A stretch of DNA of 64,000 nt from Microbotryomycetes sp. JL201 (GCA_033819885.1 JAQYUZ010000002.1:620001-684000), one strand, 5' to 3'; positions 1-12,902 are shown, counted from the stretch's first letter. Numbers and translations are program-made. Notes: generated by a model from the letters alone, not told the origin.

Positions 1-13
1 TCTCCGTCGCGCC

Positions 14-1563
14 ATGTCGACCGCAAAATCGGCCCAGACGAACACGTCTGTCCGACACAAGTCAAACCTTTCCACTACAAAGTCAGCGGTGGCCTCTGCG
101 AGCAAATCAAAGCCGTCTGCGGCCGCTGCAAGTGCTGCGCCGAGCACCGAGCGTCGCACAACGTACAAGCCCGTGCTCGACAACCCGCTCACGGTCGAAT
201 GGTCAGTCACGACACGAGAGTGCTCGCTATCCTGCCGCTAACATTGCTGAATTCGCTCAGGCCTCGCCCGCCTGCCGCTGCTCGACAAGAAATCCTCGAC
301 GTGCTCTGTCAGCTGCTCAACACTTACGGCAGCCAATCCGTAAGCTCGTGGAGACACAAGCATCACGCCGCTCGCCGCAGAGAGTCGCGCCAGCAACCCA
401 AGCAGATCGACCTCGACTTCAAGCCTGCTTCAGGAGCAAGCGACACCGGCAGCAAGGGCCAGGACAAGCGCAAGAATACTGCTGTCGATGATCGAAACAG
501 GAAAAGGCGCAAAGCGCACAACCCAAAACCGCCGCCAAAGGAAAGGCCGAGTATACTTGACGGAATGACGATCGGCATCAACAGTACGACGAAACTGCTC
601 GAGCAAACAGTCTTGTTGGATCGAGCTCAGCTAGGGCAGACAGCGACACTCGCCAAAGAATATGTCAAGAGCGACTTGACACGGGATCAACCTTTCCAGA
701 AGGTACCATCCGCCACTCGACGGCGACTGCGATCTCAGTTGCCGTCAGCAAAGCCTGTGCGCACGCTTTCGGAACCTCGACCCGCATCAGACACTTTGGA
801 AAACGACCTTCGCATTGAAAGGGTTTCCTGCACTTGCCAACGAGACCGAGGGACTGGACAGGTCGTAAAGCTGTCTGATGAACATCCAGCAGCTATTTCG
901 AAAACAGCGCCATTCAACCATAAAGATGGCGATTTCCTCTGGAAATACCAAATCGACCTCGTATTCGTCTGCAAACCCGACATCAACCCGCCAACATTGG
1001 TCGCCCATTTGCCAACAACCGCCGCCGCCGTGAACGGTGTCAGAGAAGCCCTCGACGCTCGCGAGCGACAGAGCTGCCAAGACGGAGAGATGGAAGCGCA
1101 AAGTGACGACATCAAAGCGGAGCAGCAATTACCGCGGCGGCTCCTGTATTTCGTCCCGCTCGACATTGGCGCCGAACGCAAACTCTCGGACGCACTGGGT
1201 CTACGACGTGTGGCAGTCATCGGCTTGTCTGTGAGTCTTTCACATCTATCTCATATCCTATGTAATCAGCCCGCCCTCTCTGATGCTGTCTCGCATCAGT
1301 CACAAATGCCCGGTCTGGAACCTTTACTCGAGGTTATTCAAAAACATCTCGAACCGATTAGGGCACCTTGGCTCGCGCCCTTCTTGTCAAGCGAAGGTGC
1401 AGCATTTGACAAGACGTCAGATCCGCGATCGGTGCCGAAATTCATTCCAGCCCACGTCAAGCATCTCAAAACGAGCGTCCCGGTTGACCTAAAAGCGGCT
1501 CACACTGCGAAAAAGCAACGAAAACAACTCAAAAAGCAAGGCGTGCACGTAGCAGAGGATTGA
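14..1563 (+). CDS. POP3: RNase P/MRP subunit Pop3-like protein
   Basis: Probable protein subunit of nuclear RNase P and RNase MRP, which process pre-tRNA and pre-rRNA. Three exons: 14-201, 261-1230 and 1300-1563. The first intron (donor gtcagt at 202, acceptor ctcag ending at 260) joins NPLTVEW to PRPPAAARQEILDVL, which resembles the N-terminus of the fungal Pop3 family. The second intron (gtgagt at 1231 to gcatcag at 1299) is 69 nt and in frame. The centre is basic and low in complexity (KRKN...NRKRRKAHNPKPPPKE), as expected for an RNA-binding subunit. The distal part has the family-like stretches VFVCKPDINPPTLVAHLP and LGLRRVAVIGLS and ends in a lysine-rich tail. The start is only 13 nt inside the window, so the promoter is not visible. 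Family assignment is by motif memory and is moderately sure. Confidence 0.65.
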
Positions 1564-1598
1564 CATCCACACAGCAGAGAATTGAACCCTAAATGCCA

Positions 1599-4500
1599 TC
1601 ATTGTTGCAACTTTATTGTAACTGGTTTGTCTGCATACACAAACAGCTCGAATTCGTCGTGGCAGTCACGTTGCCCGGTCGACAGGTTGATTGTGTAGCC
1701 CTGTTCGGTCGGGCTGAGCGTCATGATGTTTGTCAACAAGCCGCAAACGAGCGCGGACATTGGCGTTTGCTGAGCGATGCGTGTCGAGGCAGTGTCGGCG
1801 ACGATAACCGCCACGGGCACCGGCGTTTCTTTCGCTCGGAGTCGCATGCTGCGCCATTCAAGCGAACGTCAGTCGCAAACCAACGCATGCAGAAAGTACG
1901 GCTGACCTCAACGAGGTCGGTCTGTCCAGATGCAGCGACACACGAGCAGAGCCGTCATTCCTGCGTGAGACCACTCCTGAGCCGACGAGCTCAGACTGAA
2001 TCCATCATTGAACGGCTTACCATGCACTGCTCACGCTGCGCACATACATTCCATCGCCCTCCTGAGGTATTGGTTTGACCTCGATCGGCATCGACGATTC
2101 GCAATTCAGTACGAAATCGCCTCGCGTCCTGGCGTCAAACGATGACGCAATGACAGTGTATGTGCCAGCTGTGTCTTTCTGTCAGCTTCAGTGCGAATAC
2201 CTGTCGCCAAAGAACGTACGAGCCAAGTCGCTGACAGTGGCATGATCAGAGCCGTACGAGTATTCTGATGTGCCGGCAATGACGTCTCTTTGTTCGATAC
2301 TGGTGACAAGAAAGGGTCACTGAAAGGACTCGTTTCTAGGATCTGGCAACGTCGACGCACTCTCCGACGCGACGTCCACCACCGCGCACGAGCCTAACAT
2401 TGACCGACAGTGCTATGCCACTGGCGGGATGAACACCGAGGTCGACCTGAGCTCTCGCCGAGGGTTTGCTCGAGTCGGCAAGCACTCTAAGGCTGTATTG
2501 AGGGTTATTCAGGAACGTTGGACAGCTATGGTTTCCGCCAGCGGTTCTGCCATCCCATCGTCCTTCGAGCTGGCAGGGACGATAGCCTCAGCTTTGGCCT
2601 GAAGACATCTCTGGCTCTCTGTTTTACCTGGGAAGAGTAAGGCAACGCAGGCAATCCTTCTGCGAATGCGACTGGACAAGTCGAAAACGCCCTGAGCGTG
2701 AACGCAAAGTCTATGCCGTCGCTTTGGGAAGACACGAAAACGTCAAAAGCTGTCGCCGATGCGTCGGAGTGAAATCGATACAGCAAATGCTCGTTGTCTT
2801 GAAACGTCGAGGTCTCGTGTCGAACGTTGCCACCACCTAAGCCCTGCATTTGCGCTGCAACGTTGAGGCTCATAAAGACACAGGGGTCGTCCTTTGAAAT
2901 GATGTGTCGACTCAGTAGCAACCAGACATTTTGGCTTTTCGATTCCGTCTCGCTGAGCTGAAGAACAAATTGCGCATTTGTGCGCTTGCTAGGACTTTTC
3001 GGTTTCCTTTCGACACAGCTGCACAAGCAAATTGTCAGCATACATGTCAGCCTTTCCAGCCTCTCCAGCCTGTCGGGCTGACCAGTGGATCGAGGCCTCG
3101 TGAGGAAATAGCGAAGGGTTCCAGCTGACATGCAAAGCCTCAAAATGCCTTGACAAGTCGTCCCATTCGAGCAAAAATGTTCCAGACCCTGAACGACGAG
3201 CCTCAGCTCTGCTTCCGAGCTGCTAGCAAGCTCCACGAGCTGACCTCGAGGCCCTGGTAAGTTGTCGGCGACATCGGCTTCCCATCCTGCTGCATCACCG
3301 AGCTGTCGCCAAGGGTTCATGATCTCGACCGGCCGCCTTCCCGCCCCGTCTTCTCGCAAATCTGCGCCACAAATCATCAATCCGCTCACGCTCTTTAAAT
3401 AGACTCGGCTCACCTAGTACAGCGTACGAGTGCAATGCTGAGAGCATTAAAGGTGTCGAAAAAATTTCCTTTGGCGTTCCGAGCGTTAGCACGCAAGCAC
3501 CAGACTCGAAACCGTCTCGTATCCTATCCCAAGTCTTCTCTGATCGGAAACCCGATCTGTTCAGTCGCTCACGATCCGTCAGTGAGTCAACGACCGAGAG
3601 ACAACGCTCAGACAGACCTCAGTGACATGTGCTCTGGGATCCAGCCCGACAACGCGCTAGAAAGACGTCAGTGAGAGTAGTAGCACGTGGTCGACTATTT
3701 GACACACTAAAGATCGTTTCCAGAATTCCTGCAGAAGCGCACGGATGAGGCGTTATCGACGCGCACGAAGCAGCCAAACACTCACGAGCCAGAAAATTCG
3801 TATCCGCCCATCACTTTCAGATACTGCGGGGTTCCACGGATCAGTTAGCACAACCGTCTTCTTGAGCGCAAGACTCACCGCTTTCTCGACTAGACTTGGC
3901 CACAATTGGTCTCTGTCTTCTGTCATCGCACACATTGGGACTCGGTCCGTTGATACTGGCACCCAGTCATCCATTGCTGCCTCAGTCACGAATTAGCCTA
4001 GGCGGCGTTAAAGATGAGAAACAGATCCTTGGCAGCTCACAGACTGCTCTCCATGTGCCGTTGACCAGGAGCTTTGCCACATAATCGTTTGTAGGACTGA
4101 TTCTCGGCAAAGCCTGCTCGTCTTTCGGAAACAAGCACGAGAAGGCGAGCTGAGAGTATTTGATTGTGAGCGCAAATTTCCATGTAAAGTCTGGTTTACG
4201 CACTCGCGATCCAAACTTTGCATGGTGTTCTGCTCCAATGATCAGCGCCGATACGAGCGAGCAGTCCGACACATTGTCTTGTACGACTTGACGGCCCGAA
4301 ACGTTGGGCTTGATCATGCAGGCGCCAGGTAAAACTTCTGCCAGAGATTGATAGCGTCGTTTACGCTCTGTTTGAGCTGCAGACATTGGTGGACGTTCTC
4401 GAGCACTCTCTCTGTTTCGGTAAGCGTTTGCGGTAAGTCTGAGGTACAGGAGCTCGTGAGTACGCACGCTGTAAGCGTGACTGACCTCTCTGCCATGCCC

Positions 4501-5034
4501 TGTTCGAATGCATCACGCCACCGGTGATATCGGTGTCCGTTGATGAGCGATGCCCGTTCAAGAACGGCATCCTGCTCCTCTACGGGATCGAGCTTTCTTT
4601 GAGCCTAGCCCAGCAGATTTCCCCACGAGCAAAACTCGCCTATCGAAAGCACAGACCTGACGACAGGCTTGAGGGCGTCCTGTTTGCTGTGCTTGATCCT
4701 CGTCGCCCGTTCAACCAACTTTGCCGACACTTGACGCAACTTTTCTTTCTCGTGCGAGTCTGTCGAGTGCCTGACGAGGTACATGTAGCTCTGTGCCGCC
4801 TTGACGTACAGCTGAAATGCTTCATTGTAGTTGCGTCCGAGCTCGAGGCGCGTCGCGCGCGTGCCGAGTGTCTGCACAGTCATACATCAGATGTAAACCA
4901 GTCATGCACTCGACAAGCTCACGTCTTACCTGCGCTTCTCTGAGCTTGGCAGCCCATTCTGCTGGGGACGGTGCAGAGTCCGCCAGTGTGTCCGATGACG
5001 AAAGAGAAGTCACGTGCAGTCCAAGAGTGCTCAA
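1599..5034 (-). CDS. RIM13: Calpain-like cysteine protease Rim13/PalB
   Basis: Cysteine protease of the fungal Rim/Pal alkaline-pH pathway, which cleaves the transcription factor Rim101/PacC on ESCRT-bearing endosomes. The N-terminal exon 4931-5034 splices to an MIT domain (about 4872 down to 4650; motif NEAFQLYVKAAQSY), the microtubule-interacting and trafficking module that binds ESCRT-III. The protease core has all three catalytic residues: Cys in VSDCSLVSAL (codon at about 4261-4263), His in LHSYAVL (about 3430-3432) and Asn in IMNPWRQ (about 3315-3317). C2-like calpain III domains follow (NVWLLLSRHIIS near 2930), ending in DKPVTIKLQQ. The gene is cut by many short introns, e.g. 4872-4930. 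Exon 4496-4590 reads LERASLINGHRYHRW with no stop. Several internal junctions remain approximate. Family-level identity is strong because domain order and triad agree. Confidence 0.85.
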
Positions 5035-5157
5035 ACAACATGATTTTCAAAACAACTACAACAAAAATGTAGAATGGCGGCTATGGTATGTGTATGCTAT
5101 ATATTGATGCGTGTATTGTTTCGGTGAGGCGCGACTTTGGAGATGCGCCTGCTTGCA

Positions 5158-7110
5158 CTAGACGTCTTGAGGCTTTTCATCACGGGCACGACGACTTTTG
5201 GCTGCATTGTCAGCCTCGCGCTTTTCTTCCTCGGCGTCTGCAAGTTTGCGCAATTCGACAGCGAAAGGACTTCGCTCGCGCAAGCGCAATCCGTACTTGA
5301 ACAGCACGAACGGAATAACCATGAGGATGCAAGCGAGACCGGTACATAGCCCGCTTGCGCCTTGAATGCCTAGTGTGCTGTACATTTGTGGCGTGAACAG
5401 TGGGCACACAGAGCCGATGAGATTGCGAACAAAGGACATGGCGCTCAAAGCCGAAGAAGCGTAAAGCGAGTACCTGTTGGCCGCGCAATCAGCATGTGAA
5501 CTGCCGAAGAGATAGAAGAACACTGTACTCACGCATCGGCAAGATACGAGAAGCATGTCAGGTAACACAGGAACATGCCAGCGTACAAGATCGTGACACC
5601 AATGAGACAGGCGATCCAATGAACATGCGGGTACGCCGTGAATGAAAAAATCGCAGCTCCGACAGGGATCATAAGACCACCGATCATGGCTTGGTACAGT
5701 CGAGCCTCGGGTCCGCGTTTGGCTACAGTGCGATGGTACAATTTCTCGCAAAAGTGGTCGATCAAGAGACCGAGGCCGGATCCGAGGACTTGACTATTGA
5801 ATGCTAGACCTGCCTGGCCAATCGAAAACCCGTACGTGCCCCGTAGAACAATCGGGATAGCGACGAGCAACATGTAGAGCAAGGCCCAGCCGAAGCTGAT
5901 CGTTGCCGTCATCGAAATCAACACGGGCTCGGTGCAGAGCATGCGAACGGGCCGCAACAGTGACGTCCGCATCATTTGTCTGAGAGAGCCGCGTTCGAAG
6001 TCTGACGCCGCTTGGTAACGATCGTCTCCTGTTTCTTTTCGAAGCTTGGCCGCCTTTCGAGACAACAGCACACTTTGCCTCGTCTCTCGCAAAACAAAAC
6101 CCATCGCGAGCGTGAATGCGCCCGACATGGCAAACATGATCCATTGAATGAGCCGGAAGTCGTAGAATTGTTCGACGTAGCCAAACATGACCGGTCCTAG
6201 ACCCGTGGATGCAAAAGCAGCAGCCGTAAAGAGCGCCATCGGAAAACCGAGTTCGTTTGACCGAAAGCAGTCGGATATTGTTCCACCGACGAGTGACACT
6301 GCCGAGCTGCCTGCGATGCCGCTTATGAAACGCGCGATTATCATAGTCTCGATATTGCGAGCCAAAGCTTGTGGGATGAAGAATAGCGTGAAAACGATGG
6401 CAGATGCGATGTAGATGCTGCCAGGGCACGGAGACTTTTCGTGTCAGCGCGTTACGCCAGACAGCAGCAGTGACAAAGATTGTGCTTACCCAGATCGCCC
6501 GTATGTTTCAGAAAAAGGCGCGAGCAAAAGAGGGGCCGTTCCAAACATGAGTGTGAAGGACCAGATACCCAAAAGAGCCAAAGTTTTTGACGTTTCGAGT
6601 TTGTTGACGACGCTGTCAATGCTGATCGAGTAGCCCGAGACTGAGATTGACACGAGCGAGCAAAAGGCGATCCCGACGGACGCGATGGACCATTTCTTGC
6701 TCGCAGACCAATTGAAAGGGTTGGCAGGGTCACTGCAGATATGAAAAGGCTCTCAGACGACTGCGGATGTCTTCAAGAATGCCACGTTTGGGAAACAGGT
6801 GAACTTGGCGCAGTTCTAGCCGCGCGCGCGCCTAGCGAGCTCGCGTCTGTGCTTTCGAGCGGATGCAACAAGTAGGCAAGACTTACTCGTGGCCGTCCCA
6901 GTCGACCCAAATGACATCGTTCGGTACACCCTTAGCCGCGCGACTCTCGTCACTGCCGTCAGAATGGTCGAGCTTTGTCGCTGCCGGCGACGGGCCTTCC
7001 GCCGCGACCGATTCCACCAAGGTCGAACTCGTCTGAGCATGCGATTCGAGCGGTCTGACGCGGTGACATTGTTCAGACAGAGGCGGTGGAGCCTCTGGTA
7101 TGCAAGCCAT
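5158..7110 (-). CDS. MFS transporter, DHA1 (drug:H+ antiporter) type
   Basis: Predicted 12-TM plasma-membrane or vacuolar H+ antiporter; the substrate cannot be read from sequence. The soluble N-terminus ends in GVPNDVIWVDWDGHE, the usual lead into TM1 in this fungal subfamily. TM1-2 lie at about 6735-6510 (NWSASKKWSIASVG, TLMFGTAPLLLAPFSETYGR). The long exon around 6365-5530 holds the middle segments, with the cytosolic loop KLRKETGDDRYQ and RGPEARLYQAMIGG. The last exon ends in a charged tail (EEEKREADNAAKSRRARDEK). The start at 7110 is chosen because the frame extension above it opens with GTG and no upstream ATG. A close relative lies at 57538-59949, sharing the KLRKETGD-RYQ, GPEARLY-AM and SYLADxYSLYASSAxS motifs. 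Exon edges are approximate. Confidence 0.85.
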
Positions 7111-7860
7111 TGTCAACGTTGGCGTAAAAGAGAGGCGACCGCCGTGCGTGCCGCAAACTTGCCGTGCCGCAATTTCGGCAGCGCGCTCGAGCCTCAACGG
7201 GTGAGTCAGCTGTCGCATTTCCGCAGTCACGAGCACACAGCTCACACGTTAATTGACTCAGCAACCATGCGAGCCACGGCATCGAGTCAATCAACTAAAA
7301 CTTGCTCTTCATCGGAAATGCGCATGTGGAGTGGCGAAAACTCTCACGGTGCAATTGCCACCGCATCAATTCAATATCTGGCATGGCATTCTGTACACAT
7401 TTTGCAGGATGAATAGCAAGTGTCTGCCGAGGTATTTGCACCTGACGGCTCAGCGAGACACGAGCATCCATGCTTGTGAGAATGCAGGCCCGCGACCGAT
7501 ATCACAGCCAAAACTTGAACGCGAGCCAAAAACTTCTCGACTGCTACACTCTGATCGCTTTCAAAGGCGCGATACGACTCTGTAGACACGCGAACATTGA
7601 TTGATGCGACAAGCGGACGAACGATCGCGAAGACGTCAAGCGAAGCTGCACTCGAGGCTGAATCCCTATGATCCACAACAGGGGCACAGTCATGTTACAA
7701 TGAAAACAAACGGAAACAACTTTGGCGTGTGTCAAGGACGTGATTCGTTCTCGCCAGGGTTCCAGCGCCTGGACGAAATGCAACTCCAGAATGAAGAGAA
7801 GACAAAAAAAAGGTATGCGCACATTGGCGCGCGAGCAAGGACGATATACATATGACGATG
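7111..7860. other. Intergenic, 750 bp
   Basis: Lies upstream of the MFS gene start and downstream of the OPI1 stop, both on the minus strand. It should hold the MFS promoter and the OPI1 terminator. Small open frames exist on both strands but show no family motif. I see no tRNA, repeat or strong palindrome. Confidence 0.5.
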
Positions 7861-10038
7861 CTATAATTGCATCGTCGAAGATTCACGGCTGCGAGGACCA
7901 CGCTTGCGTCGACTCGAGCCAGCTTCAGAAGTGGAAGTACCGACATCGACACCGGACGCCGTCGCTAGGCTCTGGTCGTCTTCGTCGGCTTCGCCAGCGA
8001 TTGCGCGACGTCGCTTCGTGCCGGCAATATTTTCTTCTGCAACTTGAGCCTGCTCGCCTCGTCGTTGCCGCTGACGATCCAATCCAACAACCCTCAGGCG
8101 CTCGATCCAGCTGCAACACAAGACCAAAACGGTCAAAGACAGAACAGCCTCAAAGCATCATTCAGCACTCACTCTTCCGCCTTTTGGATACTCTCTCCAA
8201 AGATGCTCGTTACACTCCTGAGCATGTCCAGCGATTCGACCGCAAACGACAAGACACGTTCGGCCGCGTCTTCGGTCGGTTGGAGGGCCGCCTGCGTCGC
8301 TCTCGCTCTTTCTTCCGACGTCGACATTGACTCGTCTGTACCTTGCGACTGTGCCGTAGGATCTTCCATCCGTTCCGCTCTCGGTGTACTGACTTCGCTT
8401 GCGGCCGCAACGCTCGAAGCTCTCGAACTTCGTTGGCCGTCGATGGCGGTCGCCCACTTGACGGGCAAGCCGAGAATGCTTTGTCGGACGTATCGTTTCG
8501 CTTGTTCAGGCAGAGCGGCGCCTGCATATTTTGACACGACGTCGACGACTTTGCGAATCGTCTCAACAACGTCGTGCTTGATCTGAGCCAAATGCGCCGA
8601 AGCCGAGGCCGTCACGAGTGCGTCCGAGGGGCCGTTAGTACCCTCCCGACTGTGACGTTGAAGAGATACGATAAACTCTCGGAGTGTGGAAATCTGATGG
8701 TCAAGATGGGCAGTAGCGTACTGTGCGGAAATTAAGGGTCAGTGCGCCATCAACCCTACCCAAACTCTCAGAGCTCACCATGAGCCACTGCAAGCAGTAT
8801 CTGAGGCTCTTGAGTGATTCTTCGCTGACAGCCGCACCAAGACCTCCAGCTTCGACCAAAACAGTCTGCCACCGCGACCTGCCTGGTCCAACGGCGACGG
8901 CGACCTGCTGCTGGTTGCCAGCATCGTCTGGCTGTTCTTGCTGTCGTTGTGAGCTCATGCGATCATCTTTGTCGTTCTGCCAGTATCCAGAATCGCTCGG
9001 CGAGACCACTCGAGGAGGTTCGGTTGTGCTCGCCGCTCGTTTCTTGCCGTTTGCCTTGCGCGACGATGACGAGCCTTTGCGCGGAGCTGGCGGAGGAGAC
9101 ATAGCATGATCTCCTTCCTCATCAGCGATGGCACAGTCTCCATTTGTGTCGCGAGCCGTAGCCGTTGCCGAGCTCGCAGGACTCGACGTTGTCGGTTGAA
9201 AGCGGTCGAGCTGGCGGCACGCAAAGTCGTCCAGCGGACCGAGTTGAAGGTTGTTGGTGATAGGTCGTGACACTGCATTGAATGACGACTCTACCAGACC
9301 TGCGCCATACTAGGTGCGTCATCCCGTGACAAGAACGAGGAGCGTGTCAGCAGCCGCCGCGCACCTGCCTCGTGAAATAACCGCGGAGCAGCCAAACTGG
9401 GCTCGACTGACCTTGACGACGCGCGAGTTTGCCTTTGCCTGGCCGTACCATTCCAGCCCACCGCTGATGACCGGTAATTGAGACACACGAGAGATAAACT
9501 TTGGGTCCGATGACTGCTGACCGGATGCAGCGGCGGCGGCGGAGCGTCGGGACGGAGGAGGCACGTGCTGCTCGTCGTCTGAAGCGACAGACGCTGGCTG
9601 CTGGGGTGATGATGCGGCGGTTGACAGAGCAACGCCTGATTGAGACCATTCGCCGAACGAGTCGTGACTGGTCGTTGACGCTGACCGACTCGTCGAGTGC
9701 GTCCTTGTGCCACCTGCCACTCCTGACGCAGGTCCAGCACCGAAAGCGAGCTTCTCGGCCCCCGCGTGTGCAGGCCAATTCGAGTGTGTCGTCGAGGATA
9801 AAGATGTGTACTGCGGCAGGGCGGGCGATGGGGCGTGGCTGCCACTGCTGCTGCCGCCTCGCTTCATGATGCCCAGGGCGGCGATCGCCTGCATGACTTC
9901 ATCGTCCGCCGCCGTTCCGTTCGGCAAGACCACGTCTTCGTCGTCGTGTGATGCATGTGTGTCGCCCGGCATGGAACCCGTGGCGCTATCGGGCGGCGGC
10001 ATCGTTGGAAGGGCAACGGGGTTGAACTCGAAACGCAC
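7861..10038 (-). CDS. OPI1: Transcriptional repressor of phospholipid biosynthesis Opi1
   Basis: Opi1-family repressor. In yeast it binds phosphatidic acid at the ER with Scs2 and, when released, enters the nucleus to shut off Ino2/Ino4-driven genes. Recognised by two blocks. The N-terminal block is FISRVSQLPVISGGLEWYGQ followed by KANSRVVK. The C-terminal block runs from RSRWQTVLVEAGGLGAAVSEESLKSLRYCLQWLM through HDVVETIRKVVDVVSKYAG to LPVKWAT. A long Ser/Ala/Gln-rich insert separates them, with nuclear-signal-like KANGKKRA. The C-terminal exon (from about 8110) has further basic patches (GTKRRRA, SRRKRG). There are at least four introns. ATG 10038 is taken as the start; the in-frame ATG at 10002 is an alternative. 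An ICRE-like site sits 179 nt upstream (10217-10226). Confidence 0.88.
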
Positions 10039-10216
10039 GCGCCTGCGACTGTTTCACGACGGACAGCACAATAGGGCCGCACCCAATGCAAAAACACAAT
10101 GTTGAACTGTAATTACATGCAGACTACCTCAATTGACATCTCTCACTTACAGCCACAGCATCAGTGTGTGAACAGCCTGCAGCGCCAAGAACAAGACACG
10201 GTTCGGTTTTTTTTTG

Positions 10217-10226
10217 CCACGTGAAA
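10217..10226 (+). promoter_or_regulatory. ICRE-like E-box upstream of OPI1
   Basis: ccacgtgaaa matches the yeast inositol/choline-responsive element consensus SCAYRTGAAW exactly. It lies 179 nt upstream of the OPI1 start codon and 48 nt beyond the ADE17 stop. Yeast OPI1 is itself controlled through an ICRE; use of the site here is inference, since the cognate bHLH factors are not in this window. Confidence 0.3.
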
Positions 10227-10264
10227 AGAAACGCGGACGGCCGAGGCGCACACTCGTCAGCGCG

Positions 10265-12775
10265 TCATGCTCCCAGTCTGAAAAACAAACGGAACACATT
10301 CAGACGTGCTGAAACAATCACACTCACCTCAGATCTGTCATGATGTAAACCGCGTTCGACTCGTCGGCCGTCTCAATGACCTTGCTGTCCATGACGCTGC
10401 CCCCCGGTGCCGCAAAGTGACCCACTCCGCTCCTCGTCGCCCGCCACACATTGTCAGGGAACGGGAAGAACGCGTCAGACGCCAAAGACACCTTGCCCTT
10501 GATCTCGTCAAACCACTGCTTCTTTTCGTCTTTCGACAAAGGAGCCGGCACTTGACCTGGCTCGAACAGAGCCTCCCACTCTTGGCGCTCAGAACCGCCT
10601 TGCTCGGCCTCAAAAATCTCTCCGGTGACAAACACGTCAGTGCCGTTGGCTCGGTCGGCACGTTTGATGCCCTTGCGCCAGTTGAATGACAAGACGCGCG
10701 GGTGATGGCGCAACCACCAAGCGTCGGCCTTTGATCCAGCCAATCGCGTGCAGTGAATGCGAGACTGTTGTCCGGCACCAAGACCAATCGTACCACCGTT
10801 GTACGCAAAGCACACCGAATTGGATTGCGTGTACTTGAGCGCGGTCGTCGCCACGATCAAATCGGTCGTCGCCTCGGCAGACAGCTGCAACAACATTGTT
10901 CATCAGACATGTTCACCGCGTGCAATCGGCATTTGGAAGCGAACCGTCTTGTTCTTGGACACAATGTTGGTGAACGTGTCGGCACTGATCTTGGCGTCAT
11001 TGCGGCGTTGCTCGAGCGAGACGCCGTACACGTGACGCGTTTCCATCAAGGCGGGCGTGTATGCAGTGTCCATCTGTTCACGGAAGATTTTTTGAGTCAA
11101 GACGACTTGCCTGTGCGATGACCACGCTTGCTCACCTGCAACACGCAGTACTTGCCACCTTTCTTCTTGCGCAGGATCTCGAGGGCTTCGGGCTCGTAGC
11201 CAGGCGCAATGATACCGTCAGACACTTCGCGCGAGATGATCTTGGCAGTGGCCGTGTCGCAAGTGTGCGAGAGCGCGATAAAGTCACCGAACGAAGACAT
11301 TCGGTCGGCGCCTGCGAAGCGGAATGCCGTCAGCAACAACGACGAAGCGAGGGAAAATGTGCCAACGTACCGCGAGCACGGGCATATGCCGAGGCAATAG
11401 GCGACAGCTCTCCGACACCATCAACATCAAACACTTTGACTTCCTCGGGCGACAGCTTGGTCTCTACGGCCGCACCTGCGGGCGAAACGTGCTTGAACGA
11501 GGCAGCGGCAGCCTTCGCGGGTGTGAAAGCAGCAGACAATTCTGCGACGAGCGCGTACGACCCAAGAGCGTCGAGCAAGTTGATGTAGCCCGGCGAGCCG
11601 GACAAGACCGAGAACGGCAGCTTGCCCTCAGTTACGTATGCCTGTGCCGGCTTCTGGTGGGGGTTGGCGCCGTAGCGCAGAGTGATTTGCTGTGCAATCT
11701 CGGTCAAGCGTGCCTTTTCTTCGGGCGAGGCGTCGGCGATGCTATCGGCCGAAACGTATTGCCTACGGAAGTAATTGGAGATTGACGTGTCGTAGGCAGC
11801 CGTGTGCGAGAACGCCTAGAGAGTGTCCGCTTGTGAGCAAGTTGTCGCATCGAAACAGCACTCTGCACACCTTGACGGCCATGCGGCGACGGAATTCTTC
11901 CGAGACGGAGCCATTGCCCTCTTTCCACTGTTTGAGAAACTCGTCATAATCCTTGGGATCGGATAAAATGACGACGCGGTCGTGGTTCTTGGCAGCCGCG
12001 CGCAGCAAGGTCACGCCACCAATGTCGACCTCTTCAACGGCCTCTGCAATTGTGGGCGGAGGAACTCGAGCGATCGTCTCGTTGAACGGGTACAAGTTGC
12101 ACACAACGACGGAGATGGGTGCAATTTGCTGCGCCTCGAGATCTGCCTTGTCGGAAGGAATGTTGCGTGCGAGAATACCTGGTGCGATTACAATAAATGT
12201 CAGAGGGGCCCGAGCTCGCCCAACTCCAGACTGGTTGCTGACCTCCGTGCACTGCCGGGTGGAGCGTCTTGACGCGGCCACCGAGCATTTCTGGTGCGCC
12301 CGTGATCTCTGAGACGTCTCTGTATAGTAAAGGACAGGTCCGGAATGTGGTCAGCATTCTTTTGACTCGGGCACGGCCGGCGTCGCGCGCAGGTTATGCG
12401 GGCATCTTGCCGATGGAACAGGGTGTGCGGCGGAGAATCTGTTCGTCTTGTACGCTGAGTACGCCAACGTCACTGCAAGTGCTTCTGAAGCGGCGGCAAC
12501 GACTACCCCCACTTGGTGATGCGCTCAAGACAAGCTTGGCCTGTCGGACGAGACGGCAGAGACGCACCGGATGTCCATGCCTGCATTTCTGATGGCTTTT
12601 GCGGTGCCACCACTGCCGAGCAGCTTGACGCCGAGCGCGTCGAGGCCCTTTGCGAATGGCAGCAGGCCAGCCTTGTCGTACACGGACAGAAGAGCTGCAG
12701 CTCCGGCCCGTCAGCCATCCCGTACTGTCACAAGGAGGCTGTCGACTCTGACGCACCGATGGGTTGTTGTGTCAT
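10265..12775 (-). CDS. ADE17: Bifunctional AICAR transformylase / IMP cyclohydrolase (ATIC)
   Basis: Catalyses the last two steps of de novo purine synthesis: AICAR to FAICAR with 10-formyl-THF, then ring closure to IMP. Exon 1 is 19 nt (12757-12775); after a 62-nt intron it gives [18 protein letters not shown], the expected start. The cyclohydrolase domain follows: [15 protein letters not shown], then [17 protein letters not shown] after a gtgcgt intron. The transformylase domain carries the catalytic Lys-His in [11 protein letters not shown] (about 11480-11510) and [17 protein letters not shown] near the C-terminus. The final 13-nt exon (10265-10277) yields TDLRLGA, not the TDLRLFHH-type ending usual in the family. 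The gene shares a 127-bp divergent promoter with HGH1. Confidence 0.93.
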
Positions 12776-12902
12776 GGCCCGGCGGTTGTGTGGGGTAAAA
12801 AACCGACGTTGCGCGCGCGGACTTTTTTTGGAGTTTCGAGAAAGCAAGCACATCACTGCGAGCCTCGGTTCGCCAGCTCGACCATCGGATAACGCCCCGG
12901 CA

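Noticed and set aside
1593-2078. Plus-strand 161-codon frame after POP3
   Set aside because: It overlaps the C-terminal exons of RIM13 on the other strand, which carry family sequence.
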